Shown here in pieces: positions 43,516-52,322 of a stretch of DNA of 64,000 nucleotides (position 1 is the first letter of the stretch; every line of letters begins with the position of its first letter). Position numbers and translations under genes: made by a program. The notes under the pieces were generated by a model, which was given only the letters and a program-made list of their open reading frames with translations, had not been told where the DNA came from and did no database searches. The DNA lies in NCBI GenBank assembly GCA_022821645.1, contig JAJEDE010000023.1:1-64000 (forward strand), read 5' to 3'. Source of the stretch: Chloroflexota bacterium (GTDB taxonomy: Bacteria > Chloroflexota > UBA11872).

Positions 43516-44280
43516 ATGTTCACCCTGACCAACGAGCAAGTCGCGTTCTACAACGAGCGCGGCTACCTGCGGCTGAGGAACGTCTTCTCGCCCGACGAGG
43601 TCGAGTTTCAGTCCGTCGAACTCGAGCGGCTGATGCTGGAGTGGGCGCAGCAGACGCCGGGCTGGCGCGGGCCCTGGCGCAAGGCCTACATGACCGCCGA
43701 AGAGGACGAGCGCGCCCGCCTTACGGCCATGCACGAACTCCAGAACTACTCCGAGGCGTTCGCGCGGGCGGTGGTCAACGACCGGCTCACCGGCGCCGTG
43801 GCCGACCTGATCGGGCCGGACGTGGAGTTGCATCACACCACGCTGCACGCCAAAGCCCCGGACATGGGAACCCCGTTCCCCATGCACCAGGACCACCCGT
43901 TCTACGCGCATGAAGGTCCCGCCTACGTGGACGCGATTGTGCATATCGATACGGCAAGCGAGGAGAACGGCTGCCTACAATTTCTTGAAGGCAGCCACCA
44001 ACTGGGGCCGCTCCAGCACATCCGCGGCCCCGAATCGAGCCCGCACTTGCCAACGGACCAGTACCGCCTGGAGGACGCCGTGTCGGTTCCGGCCGACGCC
44101 GGCGACGTGGTGTTCTTCAGCTACTACACCATCCACGGCTCGGCGCCCAACCGGACGGACCAGTGGCGGCGTCTTGTGAGGTTTGGCTATCGCGACCCGG
44201 ACAACGTGCAGACGGCTGGCCAGGGACTGGGGCGTGATGGACTGATGGTGCGCGGCCAGAAAAGGAATCGGGCAGCCTGA
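43516..44280 (+). CDS. Phytanoyl-CoA dioxygenase (PhyH) family protein
   Basis: A 254-residue oxygenase. P-F-P-M-H-Q-D-H-P-F near residue 118 provides His-x-Asp, the distal His is in Y-T-I-H-G-S-A-P-N-R-T, followed by the 2-oxoglutarate-binding Arg region. The start (L-T-N-E-Q-V-A-F-Y-N-E-R-G-Y-L) is the typical helix-turn of PhyH. It shows the usual bacterial length. Two other PhyH genes lie within 9 kb, each with different flanks, so they likely have distinct substrates. Confidence 0.88.
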   Translation: MFTLTNEQVAFYNERGYLRLRNVFSPDEVEFQSVELERLMLEWAQQTPGWRGPWRKAYMTAEEDERARLTAMHELQNYSEAFARAVVNDRLTGAVADLIGPDVELHHTTLHAKAPDMGTPFPMHQDHPFYAHEGPAYVDAIVHIDTASEENGCLQFLEGSHQLGPLQHIRGPESSPHLPTDQYRLEDAVSVPADAGDVVFFSYYTIHGSAPNRTDQWRRLVRFGYRDPDNVQTAGQGLGRDGLMVRGQKRNRAA

Positions 44281-44344
44281 TCAATGAGAAGTCTTCGTAC
44301 CGTTCGCGCGTCGCGACACCTGTCGGCTTCGCGGGAATGACCCG

Positions 44345-45715
44345 ATGACCAACCGGCAGCGCTATGGGGCGCTCGCCCTTGTGGTCGTTGCGGTGATCGG
44401 CGCCATTGCGTTGATCGAGATCGTGGTATCGCCGCCCGACCCGACGGTTGGCGTAGGACTCCCCGGCGCGGATGAGGTCCAGGCGACCGCTCCAACCCAG
44501 GCCGTCGCGGCGGTGACCGTCGTGGCGAGTCCACCCGCTGTTGCCGCCGATACGACCGCAGCTGCGACCAGCGCGCCCACGGCAGCACAGACCGCGCTGC
44601 CACCGGCAACCAGCGCGCCTACAGCGGCGACCAGTGCGCCCACCGCGCCGACAAGCGTCCCGGCTCCTGTCACCAGCGCACCCACGCCGGCCCCCGCGCC
44701 GCAGGTGGTCGTTGGACAGCTGCCCGAGTTGCCGGTCATTGGCGCCGCGCCGGAATTCGCGGGCGTCACCGCCTGGCTCAACAGCGAAGTGTTGACCATG
44801 GAGAGCCTGCGCGGGCGTCCTGTTTTGATCGACTTCTGGACCTTCGGTTGCATCAACTGCATCCGCACCCTGCCCCACGTCCGCGCCTGGCACGACGCCT
44901 ACGCGCCGCACGGGCTGGTGATCGTTGGCGTGCACACGCCCGAGTTCAGGCACGAGTACGAGGAAGCGAACGTGCGCGAATCGTTGCCGTCACGCGGCGT
45001 CATCTGGCCCGTCGCCATGGATAACGGCTACAAGACCTGGCGCGCCTACAACAACCGCTTCTGGCCGCACAAGTTCCTGATCGACCAGGAGGGGCGCATC
45101 CGCTACCACCACATCGGTGAGGGCGCCTACCAGGAGACTGAGAAGGCCATCCGCGCGCTGCTGGCCGAGGGAGGAACGGAGCTCTCGCACATCCCCCTAT
45201 CCAGCGCGTCCATCCCGCGCAAGACGACGCCCTCGCCGTCCACCGGGCCCCGGTCGCTCTTCGCCGGCAGCGGCTTCGCGTTCGGTTCCTACCTGGGCAA
45301 TCCGATTGGGACGCCCGAGGATGGGGCGCGCGTGTTCACTGACAACGTGGAACACAATGCCGAGCGCCTCTACCTGGACGGTCGCTGGGACTGGGTCCCG
45401 AACGCGGCGCTGGCGCAGCCCCAGGCCGATGAGACGGCGAGGATCAGCGTTCCGTACCACGCCCATACCGTCTCGGTGAGCTTCGGTTCGTCCGGGGACG
45501 AACCGCTTCACGTGGTGGTGACAGTTGATGGCGAGCCAATCCCGGCTGATCGCCGGGGCGGCGACGTCTTGACCGGGCCTGACGGCCAGACGCACCTGCT
45601 GGTCGACCAGTTTCGTCTGTACGACATTCTGCGGAACGGTTCGGAGAGCGTTGGCGAATTGCAGTTCAGCGTTGGCGCGCCCGGGTTAGCGCTGTACGCC
45701 GTCTCGCTCACGTAG
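44345..45715 (+). CDS. Membrane-anchored thioredoxin-like protein (DipZ/TlpA-like) with C-terminal beta domain
   Basis: A 456-residue exported protein: N-terminal membrane anchor (residues 8-28), an Ala/Pro/Thr-rich linker to about 125, then a thioredoxin domain with D-F-W-T-F-G-C169-I-N-C172, a normal C-x-x-C redox site. The C-terminal part (G-S-Y-L-G-N-P-I-G-T-P-E-D and following) is the beta domain seen in DipZ-type proteins. The next gene is ccdA, which passes electrons across the membrane, so this protein is probably reduced by it and reduces periplasmic disulfides. The Cys form lines up with the Sec position in the gene at 9902. Confidence 0.88.
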   Translation: MTNRQRYGALALVVVAVIGAIALIEIVVSPPDPTVGVGLPGADEVQATAPTQAVAAVTVVASPPAVAADTTAAATSAPTAAQTALPPATSAPTAATSAPTAPTSVPAPVTSAPTPAPAPQVVVGQLPELPVIGAAPEFAGVTAWLNSEVLTMESLRGRPVLIDFWTFGCINCIRTLPHVRAWHDAYAPHGLVIVGVHTPEFRHEYEEANVRESLPSRGVIWPVAMDNGYKTWRAYNNRFWPHKFLIDQEGRIRYHHIGEGAYQETEKAIRALLAEGGTELSHIPLSSASIPRKTTPSPSTGPRSLFAGSGFAFGSYLGNPIGTPEDGARVFTDNVEHNAERLYLDGRWDWVPNAALAQPQADETARISVPYHAHTVSVSFGSSGDEPLHVVVTVDGEPIPADRRGGDVLTGPDGQTHLLVDQFRLYDILRNGSESVGELQFSVGAPGLALYAVSLT

Positions 45716-45745
45716 GTTTCGGCGCGCGCATCCTGGGCGGCTAGC

Positions 45746-46474
45746 GTGGATCAGCCACTCAACGTCGGACTGGCGTTCTTAGCCGGGGTCGCCTCATTCA
45801 TTGCGCCCTGCACGCTGGCGCTGGTACCGGCGTATCTCGCCTATCTGGCCGGGTTCACGCTGTCTGATCCCGGTGGCGCGAGCCCCAGGCGCCTGCAGGC
45901 GGCCACGGTGCTGAACGTCATCCTGTTCGCCTCCGGGTTCACGGCCGTATTCGTCGTACTCGGGTCATCTCTCGGCGCGCTGTCCAGCTTTGCCGGGGAC
46001 CAGGCCGTTTGGCTCAACCGCATCGGAGGCCTTCTGATCATCGGATTTGGTCTGATGACACTGGGGCTTCTCCGCGTACCGATCCTCGAGCGCGGCTTCA
46101 CCGTCGACGACCGGTTCGCCCGGCGTTTGCGCTATGCGGGTTCGCTGATCGTGGGCGGCACGTTTGCGGTGGGTTGGATTCCCTGCGTGGGGCCGATCCT
46201 GGGCGCGATCCTGGTGCTGGCGGCAACTACGGCCTCCGCCGCGTCAGGCGCCATTCTCCTGACCTCGTACTCCCTGGGAATCATGCTGCCGTTCGTGCTG
46301 GCGGGCGTGTTCTCCGGCTGGACTCGTGTAGTGCTGCGGCGATACGGACGGGCGCTTCAGGTTGCCGGCGCCGGTGGCGGCGTGCTGCTGATCGCCCTGG
46401 GCGTGATTGTGTTCACAAACCTCATGCCGGTCATTGCTTCGGCGGTACCGATGGGCGTTCCCCCGATCAGTTAA
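45746..46474 (+). CDS. ccdA: Cytochrome c biogenesis / thiol-relay membrane protein
   Basis: A 242-residue protein with six predicted transmembrane helices. Cysteines lie in the first helix (S-F-I-A-P-C-T-L-A) and in W-I-P-C-V-G-P-I near residue 146, the conserved pair of CcdA that moves reducing equivalents from cytoplasmic thioredoxin to the outside. It starts with GTG 30 bases after the thioredoxin-like gene and surely works with it. Confidence 0.92.
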   Translation: MDQPLNVGLAFLAGVASFIAPCTLALVPAYLAYLAGFTLSDPGGASPRRLQAATVLNVILFASGFTAVFVVLGSSLGALSSFAGDQAVWLNRIGGLLIIGFGLMTLGLLRVPILERGFTVDDRFARRLRYAGSLIVGGTFAVGWIPCVGPILGAILVLAATTASAASGAILLTSYSLGIMLPFVLAGVFSGWTRVVLRRYGRALQVAGAGGGVLLIALGVIVFTNLMPVIASAVPMGVPPIS

Positions 46475-46581
46475 GTGTGCAGTCAAACCGATTGTGCCGA
46501 TGGGTGTGGCGCCCGCTTGTCGTACGATGAAACCAGGAAGCACCGTGCGAGGGCGGTGCGTCGCGGTCTCACCTAACGTTT

Positions 46582-47808
46582 ATGTCACCCAAGAATGACG
46601 CGACAGCGGGCGGCGACGCGGGTGCGCGTCGGCGCCGCGTCCTGGCCGCGCACGCCGAGCTGTTCAACGAAGCGCTGACCGACGAGGCTGACCGCCTGGC
46701 CAAGCTGGCCAACGTGGTGGAAGCGCTGGCCATGGCTTCCGACGCCCAACCGCTCGGGCCGCTTGCTTTGATGGGCGACCACGTCGAAGGCGCCGTGCGC
46801 CTGGAACGTGTGCGGCGTCGAATTGCCCTGTGGTTTGACACCGACGATCACGCGGCGCTGGCCGAGGCCGCGCGCGAGCGGCAGGTCGACATCCTGATCG
46901 TGGTTCAGGGATTCCCGCTGCAGATGGCCGTGGACGCCGAGTGGGCCAGCGAGTTGGCGCTGTTGGACGGCCGCGACCTGACCCTCCTGCTGGAAGGCCG
47001 CTGGACGCTTGGGCAGGCCGTGCGGTTCAAGCACGGCGAACAGGCCGCGCACGGACGCTTCATATCCCTGCGTGTGGCGCCGCCGGCGGATTTGCCGGAC
47101 GAGGCCGAATCCGAGTTTCGTCCGGAGGATGGCGAGGTCCTGCGCTCCAACGTTGATGACATGCCCTCACCGCACGACGAAGGCGACGCCGGGCGGGTCG
47201 ACAATCCCGACATATGGGATGTGAGTTCCGGGCGGCGGCGTGACCCCGAACCGATCCCTACGACAATTCGCTCAAACATCGAGTCCCACGAGCAGTCGTT
47301 TGCTGAAACGGAGGCCTTTGAGCAGGCCGAGGCGAGGCGTCTGCGTCTGATTCGGACAGGGTTCATGTTGGCGGCGCTGTTTGCCGTGCTGATCGCGGTC
47401 GTCGTGGTACGCGGACGGCAGGATGCCGAGGCGGCCAGCCTGGACCGGGCGACCGATACGGCCGTGCGGGCCGCCCGACTGGAGTTCGAGGCCTATCAGT
47501 CGCTCGACTCAAGTGCGCTGCGTTCGGTGTACGACGAAGCCGTGGCACAGGAGATCGAAGCACGGGTCCAGCAACTACGCGCCAGCGGGGTGTACCTGGA
47601 AAGCGATGTTTCGATTCAGGCTATTGACGCCAGGATTGATGGCGAGAATGCCGCGGTTCTGGTTCGCGAGTCCGGAAACCTGGCAACTCGACGCAGGGCG
47701 GACGGTGAGACTATTCAGCGCGGACCTCTGAGTCAGGATGTCGGCTTTTTCCTCGCGCGTACCGCCGATCAAAGATGGCGCGTGGTGCAGCGCGCCGCGG
47801 TTGGTTAG
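46582..47808 (+). CDS. Hypothetical single-pass membrane protein with C-terminal NTF2/ARC6-like domain
   Basis: A 408-residue protein. Residues 1-250 are helical and acidic with no clear family, one transmembrane helix is at about 256-275 (R-T-G-F-M-L-A-A-L-F-A-V-L-I-A-V-V-V-V), and the outer part (V-R-A-A-R-L-E-F-E-A-Y-Q-S-L-D, then V-R-A-ending strands) resembles an NTF2-like sensor or ARC6-IMS domain. A TAACGT sequence directly before the ATG could be a -10 box for a leaderless transcript. No operon partner follows; tRNA-Cys is next. Confidence 0.6.
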   Translation: MSPKNDATAGGDAGARRRRVLAAHAELFNEALTDEADRLAKLANVVEALAMASDAQPLGPLALMGDHVEGAVRLERVRRRIALWFDTDDHAALAEAARERQVDILIVVQGFPLQMAVDAEWASELALLDGRDLTLLLEGRWTLGQAVRFKHGEQAAHGRFISLRVAPPADLPDEAESEFRPEDGEVLRSNVDDMPSPHDEGDAGRVDNPDIWDVSSGRRRDPEPIPTTIRSNIESHEQSFAETEAFEQAEARRLRLIRTGFMLAALFAVLIAVVVVRGRQDAEAASLDRATDTAVRAARLEFEAYQSLDSSALRSVYDEAVAQEIEARVQQLRASGVYLESDVSIQAIDARIDGENAAVLVRESGNLATRRRADGETIQRGPLSQDVGFFLARTADQRWRVVQRAAVG

Positions 47809-47892
47809 GGAAAGACCGGCTCCTCAACGTCTGGTTGAATTGGCCGCAGTGCGGTGCTCTGGATATCCTTTGGCAGGCGATTCACGCGTTCG

Positions 47893-47966
47893 GGCGACGT
47901 AGCCAAGTGGTAAGGCGGGGGTCTGCAAAACCCCTATCCTGGGTTCGATTCCCAGCGTCGCCTCCA
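47893..47966 (+). tRNA. tRNA-Cys, anticodon GCA
   Basis: 74 bases, encoded CCA. Acceptor GGCGACG/CGTCGCC, anticodon arm GGGGT/ACCCC with loop CTGCAAA, T arm CTGGG/CCCAG with loop TTCGATT. The anticodon is GCA, and discriminator base T73 is the cysteine identity element. Confidence 0.93.
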
Positions 47967-48027
47967 AGCTCCTCGTCGGGCGGGCGGCCCGGCGGAAGGC
48001 GTAATTGCTCGCCAAGGTCTTGAGTGA

Positions 48028-49827
48028 TCACCCAGGGCTGGCGGCCTGACGCACCCGCCGCCAAACGCGTTTCACAAATGCACCTGAGAGGTTGGGGTCC
48101 CACGCAATTGCATCCGGATCCTCGGCATGCGTGTGCAGCCACGCGGTCACGATGTGCTGTTCATAGTCGCTTCCGCCGGATTCCGGCGGGCGCGCGTCAA
48201 GAAGGCGTTTGAGAGCGGCGCGCAGCGCCGGGCGGCGCGGGCGGGCGATTGACTCGATCCCGACGATAACGCCGTTCTCAATTCGAACGAGCTCAGCCTT
48301 TCCCGGCGTGGCACCCGGGGAAATCGCGAGTACGGGTGCGGCGCCGAGCCCGCCACGCAGCGGGTGCCGTAGGACGCGCGCGCGCCGGATGCGGCGCGCA
48401 AACGTTTCGCACTCCGCGGCCTCGGCGGTACCCACGATTCGCAAGGCCGCCTCGCGGCCCACACCCAGGAATGCAACGGCCGCGTCGCGCCGCCACGCGG
48501 GAACTTGCTTGTCGACGCTGCGTCGGGAGGGCAGGTCGAAAACCCGCCGGGCCGCGTCGCTTGCCAGCCTCGCGTCCCGCGAAGTCGCGAACGGCCCCAG
48601 GTAGTCGGCTCCGTCATCCCTTGGTACGGCGGCCGCATGCGTTACCGCGGATTCGGCAGGTCCGACCCGAACGAATCTCCGACCAATTCGCCAGCGCCGA
48701 TTCCGGTTATACGTCGGGGACAGCGTGGTGATCAGCTCCGCTTCGCGCACCAGGGCGCGCAGTTCCGAGCCAGTTGGCTCCCACTCGATAGCGTCGATCT
48801 GCTCCAGCATCCCATCGCGCCGTCGAACGAACCCCGCGGAGTCCGTGAAGTGGCTGCGCACGCGCCGTTGCAGGGACGTGGACTTGCCGATATAGAGCGG
48901 CCGGTTTGCCGAGTCGCGAAAGATGTACACGCCGGGCGATGGCGGAAGATTTCGGGACGCCCAGCGAGCCAATTGCCGCGCCCGTCGCGGGTGGCGGCCT
49001 TCCGGCCCGGCTCTGGCCGCGAGTTGCCGCAAGTCGCCGAGGGTGCTGACATTCCGCTGCGCCGCGCGGTCCAGCAAGTACCCAAACAACTTGGCGGTGA
49101 CTCCAGCGTCGTCAAGCGCGCGGTGGGTGGGCGTGTCGGCTATCTCGGCCGACTCCAGCACCGTGGCAAGCCCGGTGCCAGGCAAGTCGGGCATCAACGC
49201 CGCGCTCAACTCCATTGTGTCCAGGCCGTCGCCCGGATACAGTGCCCGACTCGCCCACACGGCTTCCCGGTTCAGGTAGCCAAGGTCGGTGGGCAGGTTG
49301 TGGGCCACCAGCACGCCGCCGGCCTGGAATTCACGGAACTCGTCCAGCACCGTCTCAATCGGCGGCGCGTCGGTCAGCATCTCGTCCGTGATGCCCGTGT
49401 AGCGCGTTACGAACTTCGACACGCGTCCGGGCACGTGTACCAGCGAGGCATAGCGTGAAATCTCCTGGCCCGCCCGCAAACGCAACGCCCCGACTTCAAG
49501 GATCCGGTGACGCCCGCCGCGCCCGCCGTTGGTTTCGATATCAAACACCACGAACTCGGTCTCAGCGATGGCATCAGAGCGCTGGGACCAGGCCGCGAGT
49601 CCCCAGTGCCCCGCAGCCACCGTTGCTAAACGATCGTCGGCTTCCAGCAGCGGCGACAGGATGCGCGAGCCAATGTGGGCACCGCCCGCCTGCACGTGCA
49701 GGACAGCACGCACCAACTGCTGCAAGGACATGGGGCGCCCCGCATCTTCAAGCGTCGAAACCGCCGCCTCAACCAAGACGCTGCGTCGGGCCGGCGCGGC
49801 CTCGTCGGCGGCCTTGGCCTCGCTCAC
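48028..49827 (-). CDS. HTH-DEDDh exonuclease-GIY-YIG endonuclease fusion
   Basis: A 599-residue protein from a GTG that overlaps the stop of the upstream gene (GTGA). Residues 15-80 (V-L-V-E-A-A-V-S-T-L-E-D-A-G-R-P-M-S-L, ending H-W-G-L) look like a HARE-type winged helix. From about 91, F-V-V-F-D-I-E-T-N starts a DEDDh 3'-5' exonuclease of the DNA polymerase III epsilon kind (D96, E98), with H-R-A-L-D-D-A near its end. From about 293, G-V-Y-I-F-R-D-S-A-N-R-P-L-Y-I-G-K-S begins a UvrC/Cho-like GIY-YIG nuclease. A Cys-rich/Arg-rich tail follows. Epsilon-GIY-YIG fusions are known; the N-terminal HTH is less common. Confidence 0.82.
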   Translation of the reverse strand: MSEAKAADEAAPARRSVLVEAAVSTLEDAGRPMSLQQLVRAVLHVQAGGAHIGSRILSPLLEADDRLATVAAGHWGLAAWSQRSDAIAETEFVVFDIETNGGRGGRHRILEVGALRLRAGQEISRYASLVHVPGRVSKFVTRYTGITDEMLTDAPPIETVLDEFREFQAGGVLVAHNLPTDLGYLNREAVWASRALYPGDGLDTMELSAALMPDLPGTGLATVLESAEIADTPTHRALDDAGVTAKLFGYLLDRAAQRNVSTLGDLRQLAARAGPEGRHPRRARQLARWASRNLPPSPGVYIFRDSANRPLYIGKSTSLQRRVRSHFTDSAGFVRRRDGMLEQIDAIEWEPTGSELRALVREAELITTLSPTYNRNRRWRIGRRFVRVGPAESAVTHAAAVPRDDGADYLGPFATSRDARLASDAARRVFDLPSRRSVDKQVPAWRRDAAVAFLGVGREAALRIVGTAEAAECETFARRIRRARVLRHPLRGGLGAAPVLAISPGATPGKAELVRIENGVIVGIESIARPRRPALRAALKRLLDARPPESGGSDYEQHIVTAWLHTHAEDPDAIAWDPNLSGAFVKRVWRRVRQAASPG

Positions 49828-50234
49828 TCGTCGGTGGAGCGGCCGCCGAACACCAGCGACCCGAATGCGCCTACCGCCGCCACGATGACGGTCCCAAGCA
49901 GGGCGGTACCGATATCCACGATCGTGAAGTCGTCCACCAACATCGTCGCGCCCCAAAACACCAGCGCGCTGATGACGAAGTGCGACAGCCCGAATGTCAG
50001 CACCTTCAGGAGGCAACTGATGGGCTTGAGGACGAGCTCCAGCGCCGGTCGAACGTAGGAGTTCAGTATGGCCAGCGCCACCGCCAAGGCGAAGATGGCC
50101 AGCCAGAACCGATCGCTGCCTCGCTCCGGCAGAACGATGCCGTCTTCCAGCAGCTGCGTCACCGCCAGCACCGCGAAGAAATTCGTGACGAGCCGGGCCA
50201 GCAAGTAGCTGATTTCGCGACTAAGCCAGCCCAT
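49824..50234 (-). CDS. Phage-holin-family (mycobacterial-type IV) small membrane protein
   Basis: A 136-residue protein with four hydrophobic segments, ending in G-S-L-V-F-G-G-R-S-T-D-E. The first is V-T-N-F-F-A-V-L-A-V and the last V-I-V-A-A-V-G-A-F-G. N-S-Y-V-R-P-A-L-E-L-V-L-K-P-I-S-C-L-L-K-V-L-T-F-G-L is the conserved core of the four-TM 'phage holin family' proteins common on bacterial chromosomes, whose role is not lysis in most cases. It overlaps the nuclease gene by 4 bases. Confidence 0.8.
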   Translation of the reverse strand: MGWLSREISYLLARLVTNFFAVLAVTQLLEDGIVLPERGSDRFWLAIFALAVALAILNSYVRPALELVLKPISCLLKVLTFGLSHFVISALVFWGATMLVDDFTIVDIGTALLGTVIVAAVGAFGSLVFGGRSTDE

Positions 50235-50370
50235 GCGTCAGTAGCCGAATCCGGCGAGGGCTGCCTGCCTGCTTCTTTGAAATCGGTCGTTCACTGTGCG
50301 AGCAGGATCGGAAGGGTGTGGCTCTTCACCCACAACCCCTTCCTCTACGTCCGTCTCGCGACAGTTAAGG

Positions 50371-51270
50371 CTAGCCCGCGTCGGGCTCCGTCACCTTCAC
50401 GCCGACGATTTCCTCCAGGCGCTTGAACGTGGCCGCGGCGTCCAGGTCGCCCCAGCCCATTGACCGAATCTCCTGGTAGATCGCGTCCGCCTGGGCCGTG
50501 GCCACCAAGGGCACGCCGCTCTGGCGGCCCACGTCCAGCGCCAGGCCCAGGTCCTTCAGCAAAAGATCCACGGCAAAGTTGGCGCTGTAGTCCTGGGGAA
50601 GGACCAGGTTCGGGATGTCCACTTCCATGCAGCGGCTGGCGGCAAACGCGCCCATCAGCGTCTCGTAGAGCTGCCGCGGGTTCAGGCCGTTCTTGACGGC
50701 CAGCACGAAGGCCTCGGCGTTGGCCTGGCGGACGCTGGCGATGATCATCTGGTTCGTCAGCTTGGCGATGCAGCCGGTGCCCGCCGGACCGAAGTGCTCG
50801 ATCTTGCCGCCGATGATGTCCAGGATTTCGCCGCCCTGCGCGAACGACTCCTCGGAGCCACCCACGAACACGGCCAGCGTCCCGGCTTGAGCGCCTCCCG
50901 GACCACCGCTGACCGGCGCGTCCAGGTAGTTCACGCCCTTACCGGCCGCAGCCTCGGCGCAGGTTCGGGCGGTGTCGGGACCGTTGGTTCCGAAGTCGAT
51001 CCAGAGCTGGCCTTCGCGGGCGCTCTCAATCGCGCCATCCGCCCCCAGGAGCAGTTCCAGCGAAATCTCAGGCGTCGGTACGTTCACGCACACCACGTCC
51101 GACTGCGCCGCAACCTCGGCCGCCGAGCTGGCGGCCACGCCGCCGTCGGCCACGAAGTCGTCCACCTTGCCGCGGCTGCGGTTGTGCACGATCAGGTCGT
51201 GCCCCGCCGCGCGCAGGTTGACCGCCATGGGCATGCCCATCTTTCCGAGACCGATGTAGCCGATTCGCAT
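50371..51270 (-). CDS. NAD(P)-dependent beta-hydroxyacid dehydrogenase
   Basis: A 299-residue enzyme that starts MRIGYIGLGKMGMPMAVNL. It has the Gly-rich motif at residues 6-12, N-R-S-R after strand 2 (NADP), D-A-P-V-S-G-G-P-G near 124 and C-I-A-K-L-T-N-Q-M with the catalytic Lys. It resembles the gene at 28680 closely, especially in the N-terminal 60 residues. Together with the next three genes it may form a catabolic run for a hydroxy- or sugar acid. Confidence 0.9.
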   Translation of the reverse strand: MRIGYIGLGKMGMPMAVNLRAAGHDLIVHNRSRGKVDDFVADGGVAASSAAEVAAQSDVVCVNVPTPEISLELLLGADGAIESAREGQLWIDFGTNGPDTARTCAEAAAGKGVNYLDAPVSGGPGGAQAGTLAVFVGGSEESFAQGGEILDIIGGKIEHFGPAGTGCIAKLTNQMIIASVRQANAEAFVLAVKNGLNPRQLYETLMGAFAASRCMEVDIPNLVLPQDYSANFAVDLLLKDLGLALDVGRQSGVPLVATAQADAIYQEIRSMGWGDLDAAATFKRLEEIVGVKVTEPDAG

Positions 51271-51302
51271 GTCGGAGTGCTCCCTCGCTGCCCTGCCTGG
51301 CG

Positions 51303-52229
51303 CTAGACCTGCGCCCAGGCGAGTTGGAACGTGCGCTTGCAGTTGCCGATTATCGCCGCTGCCGACTGGTCCGGGGCCGGCTTCATCTCGAACGAAACGA
51401 GCGGCATCGGCGTCGGCAGGTCGCGTTCAAAGTATCCAATCTCCAGCAGCGTCTTCAGGTACGCGGCCAGCTCCGGCACGTCGTTCTCGCCCGCCGGGTC
51501 CCCGAACACGGGGTGCTGGTCGCCGTACTGCGGGTGATTGCGGTCGCGCATGACGCAGTTGCCGATGTGCGCCTGGATCAGGTGCTCGCCGGCCGCCCGC
51601 AACGAGGTCGGCGGGTCTTCGTCCAGCAGCGGCAAATGGCTCAGGTCCAGGCACAGCCCGAAGTTCGGGGTCGACGCCCGAACCATCTCGCTGACCCGCA
51701 CGCACAGGTCGATGGGACCAAGCAGGGAGTTCTTCTCGATGGCCCGGTCGAATTGCTCCAGCGCGATCCAGATCTTCTGCCGGCCCGCGTAGTCGCATAG
51801 TTCGGTCAGCGACTCCACGACGCTCGCCACTGCGGCTTCCTCGCCGCCTGGCGCCGGAGCCGAGTTTGGCCCGTCCAGCAGCGTAACCATAGTGATCCCG
51901 AGCTCCGCCGCCTGGTCGATGGCGCCCTTGACCTGGGTCACCGCGTCTGTCCGCGCATCCGCATCGGTCGAGGCCAGGTTCAGCCCGCCGCTGAGGATCA
52001 ACGGATGCGCCCCGTAGCCCAGCGTCAGGTGCGCGGACTCGGCCAGCCGGCGCATGGCGACTCGCTCCGACGGATCATTGATGTGTGCGATCTCCAGCGC
52101 ATGAAAGAAGCCGTCGGCCGCCAACGCCTCGGCGGTTCCCACGGCGGGTCCGTCGCCGGTCTGAAGTTCGGGATGCAGCATGAACTGCACGATCCCGATG
52201 TGCATGTAGGCCTCGGGCGGTCGATTCAC
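51303..52229 (-). CDS. Sugar phosphate isomerase/epimerase-like TIM-barrel protein
   Basis: About 308 residues. A start at GTG 52229 gives MNRPPEAYMHIGIVQFMLHP; an ATG eight codons later (52205) has a better GAGG spacing and could be the real start. I-W-I-A-L-E-Q-F-D-R near residue 158, L-C-L-D-L-S-H-L-P near 190, H-I-G-N-C near 215 and S-F-E-M-K-P near 288 are the Glu, Asp, His and Glu of the metal-dependent epimerase barrel. It shares direction with the dehydrogenase 32 bases downstream. Confidence 0.82.
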   Translation of the reverse strand: MNRPPEAYMHIGIVQFMLHPELQTGDGPAVGTAEALAADGFFHALEIAHINDPSERVAMRRLAESAHLTLGYGAHPLILSGGLNLASTDADARTDAVTQVKGAIDQAAELGITMVTLLDGPNSAPAPGGEEAAVASVVESLTELCDYAGRQKIWIALEQFDRAIEKNSLLGPIDLCVRVSEMVRASTPNFGLCLDLSHLPLLDEDPPTSLRAAGEHLIQAHIGNCVMRDRNHPQYGDQHPVFGDPAGENDVPELAAYLKTLLEIGYFERDLPTPMPLVSFEMKPAPDQSAAAIIGNCKRTFQLAWAQV

Positions 52230-52322
52230 GGCGGAAACCTCACTCAGGCGGGCGGACGCGCGGCAACCCTATGGTGACGCGAGCCCGTTGTGCGTGTCGA
52301 ACAAATCCGCTGGCGACGGCGT

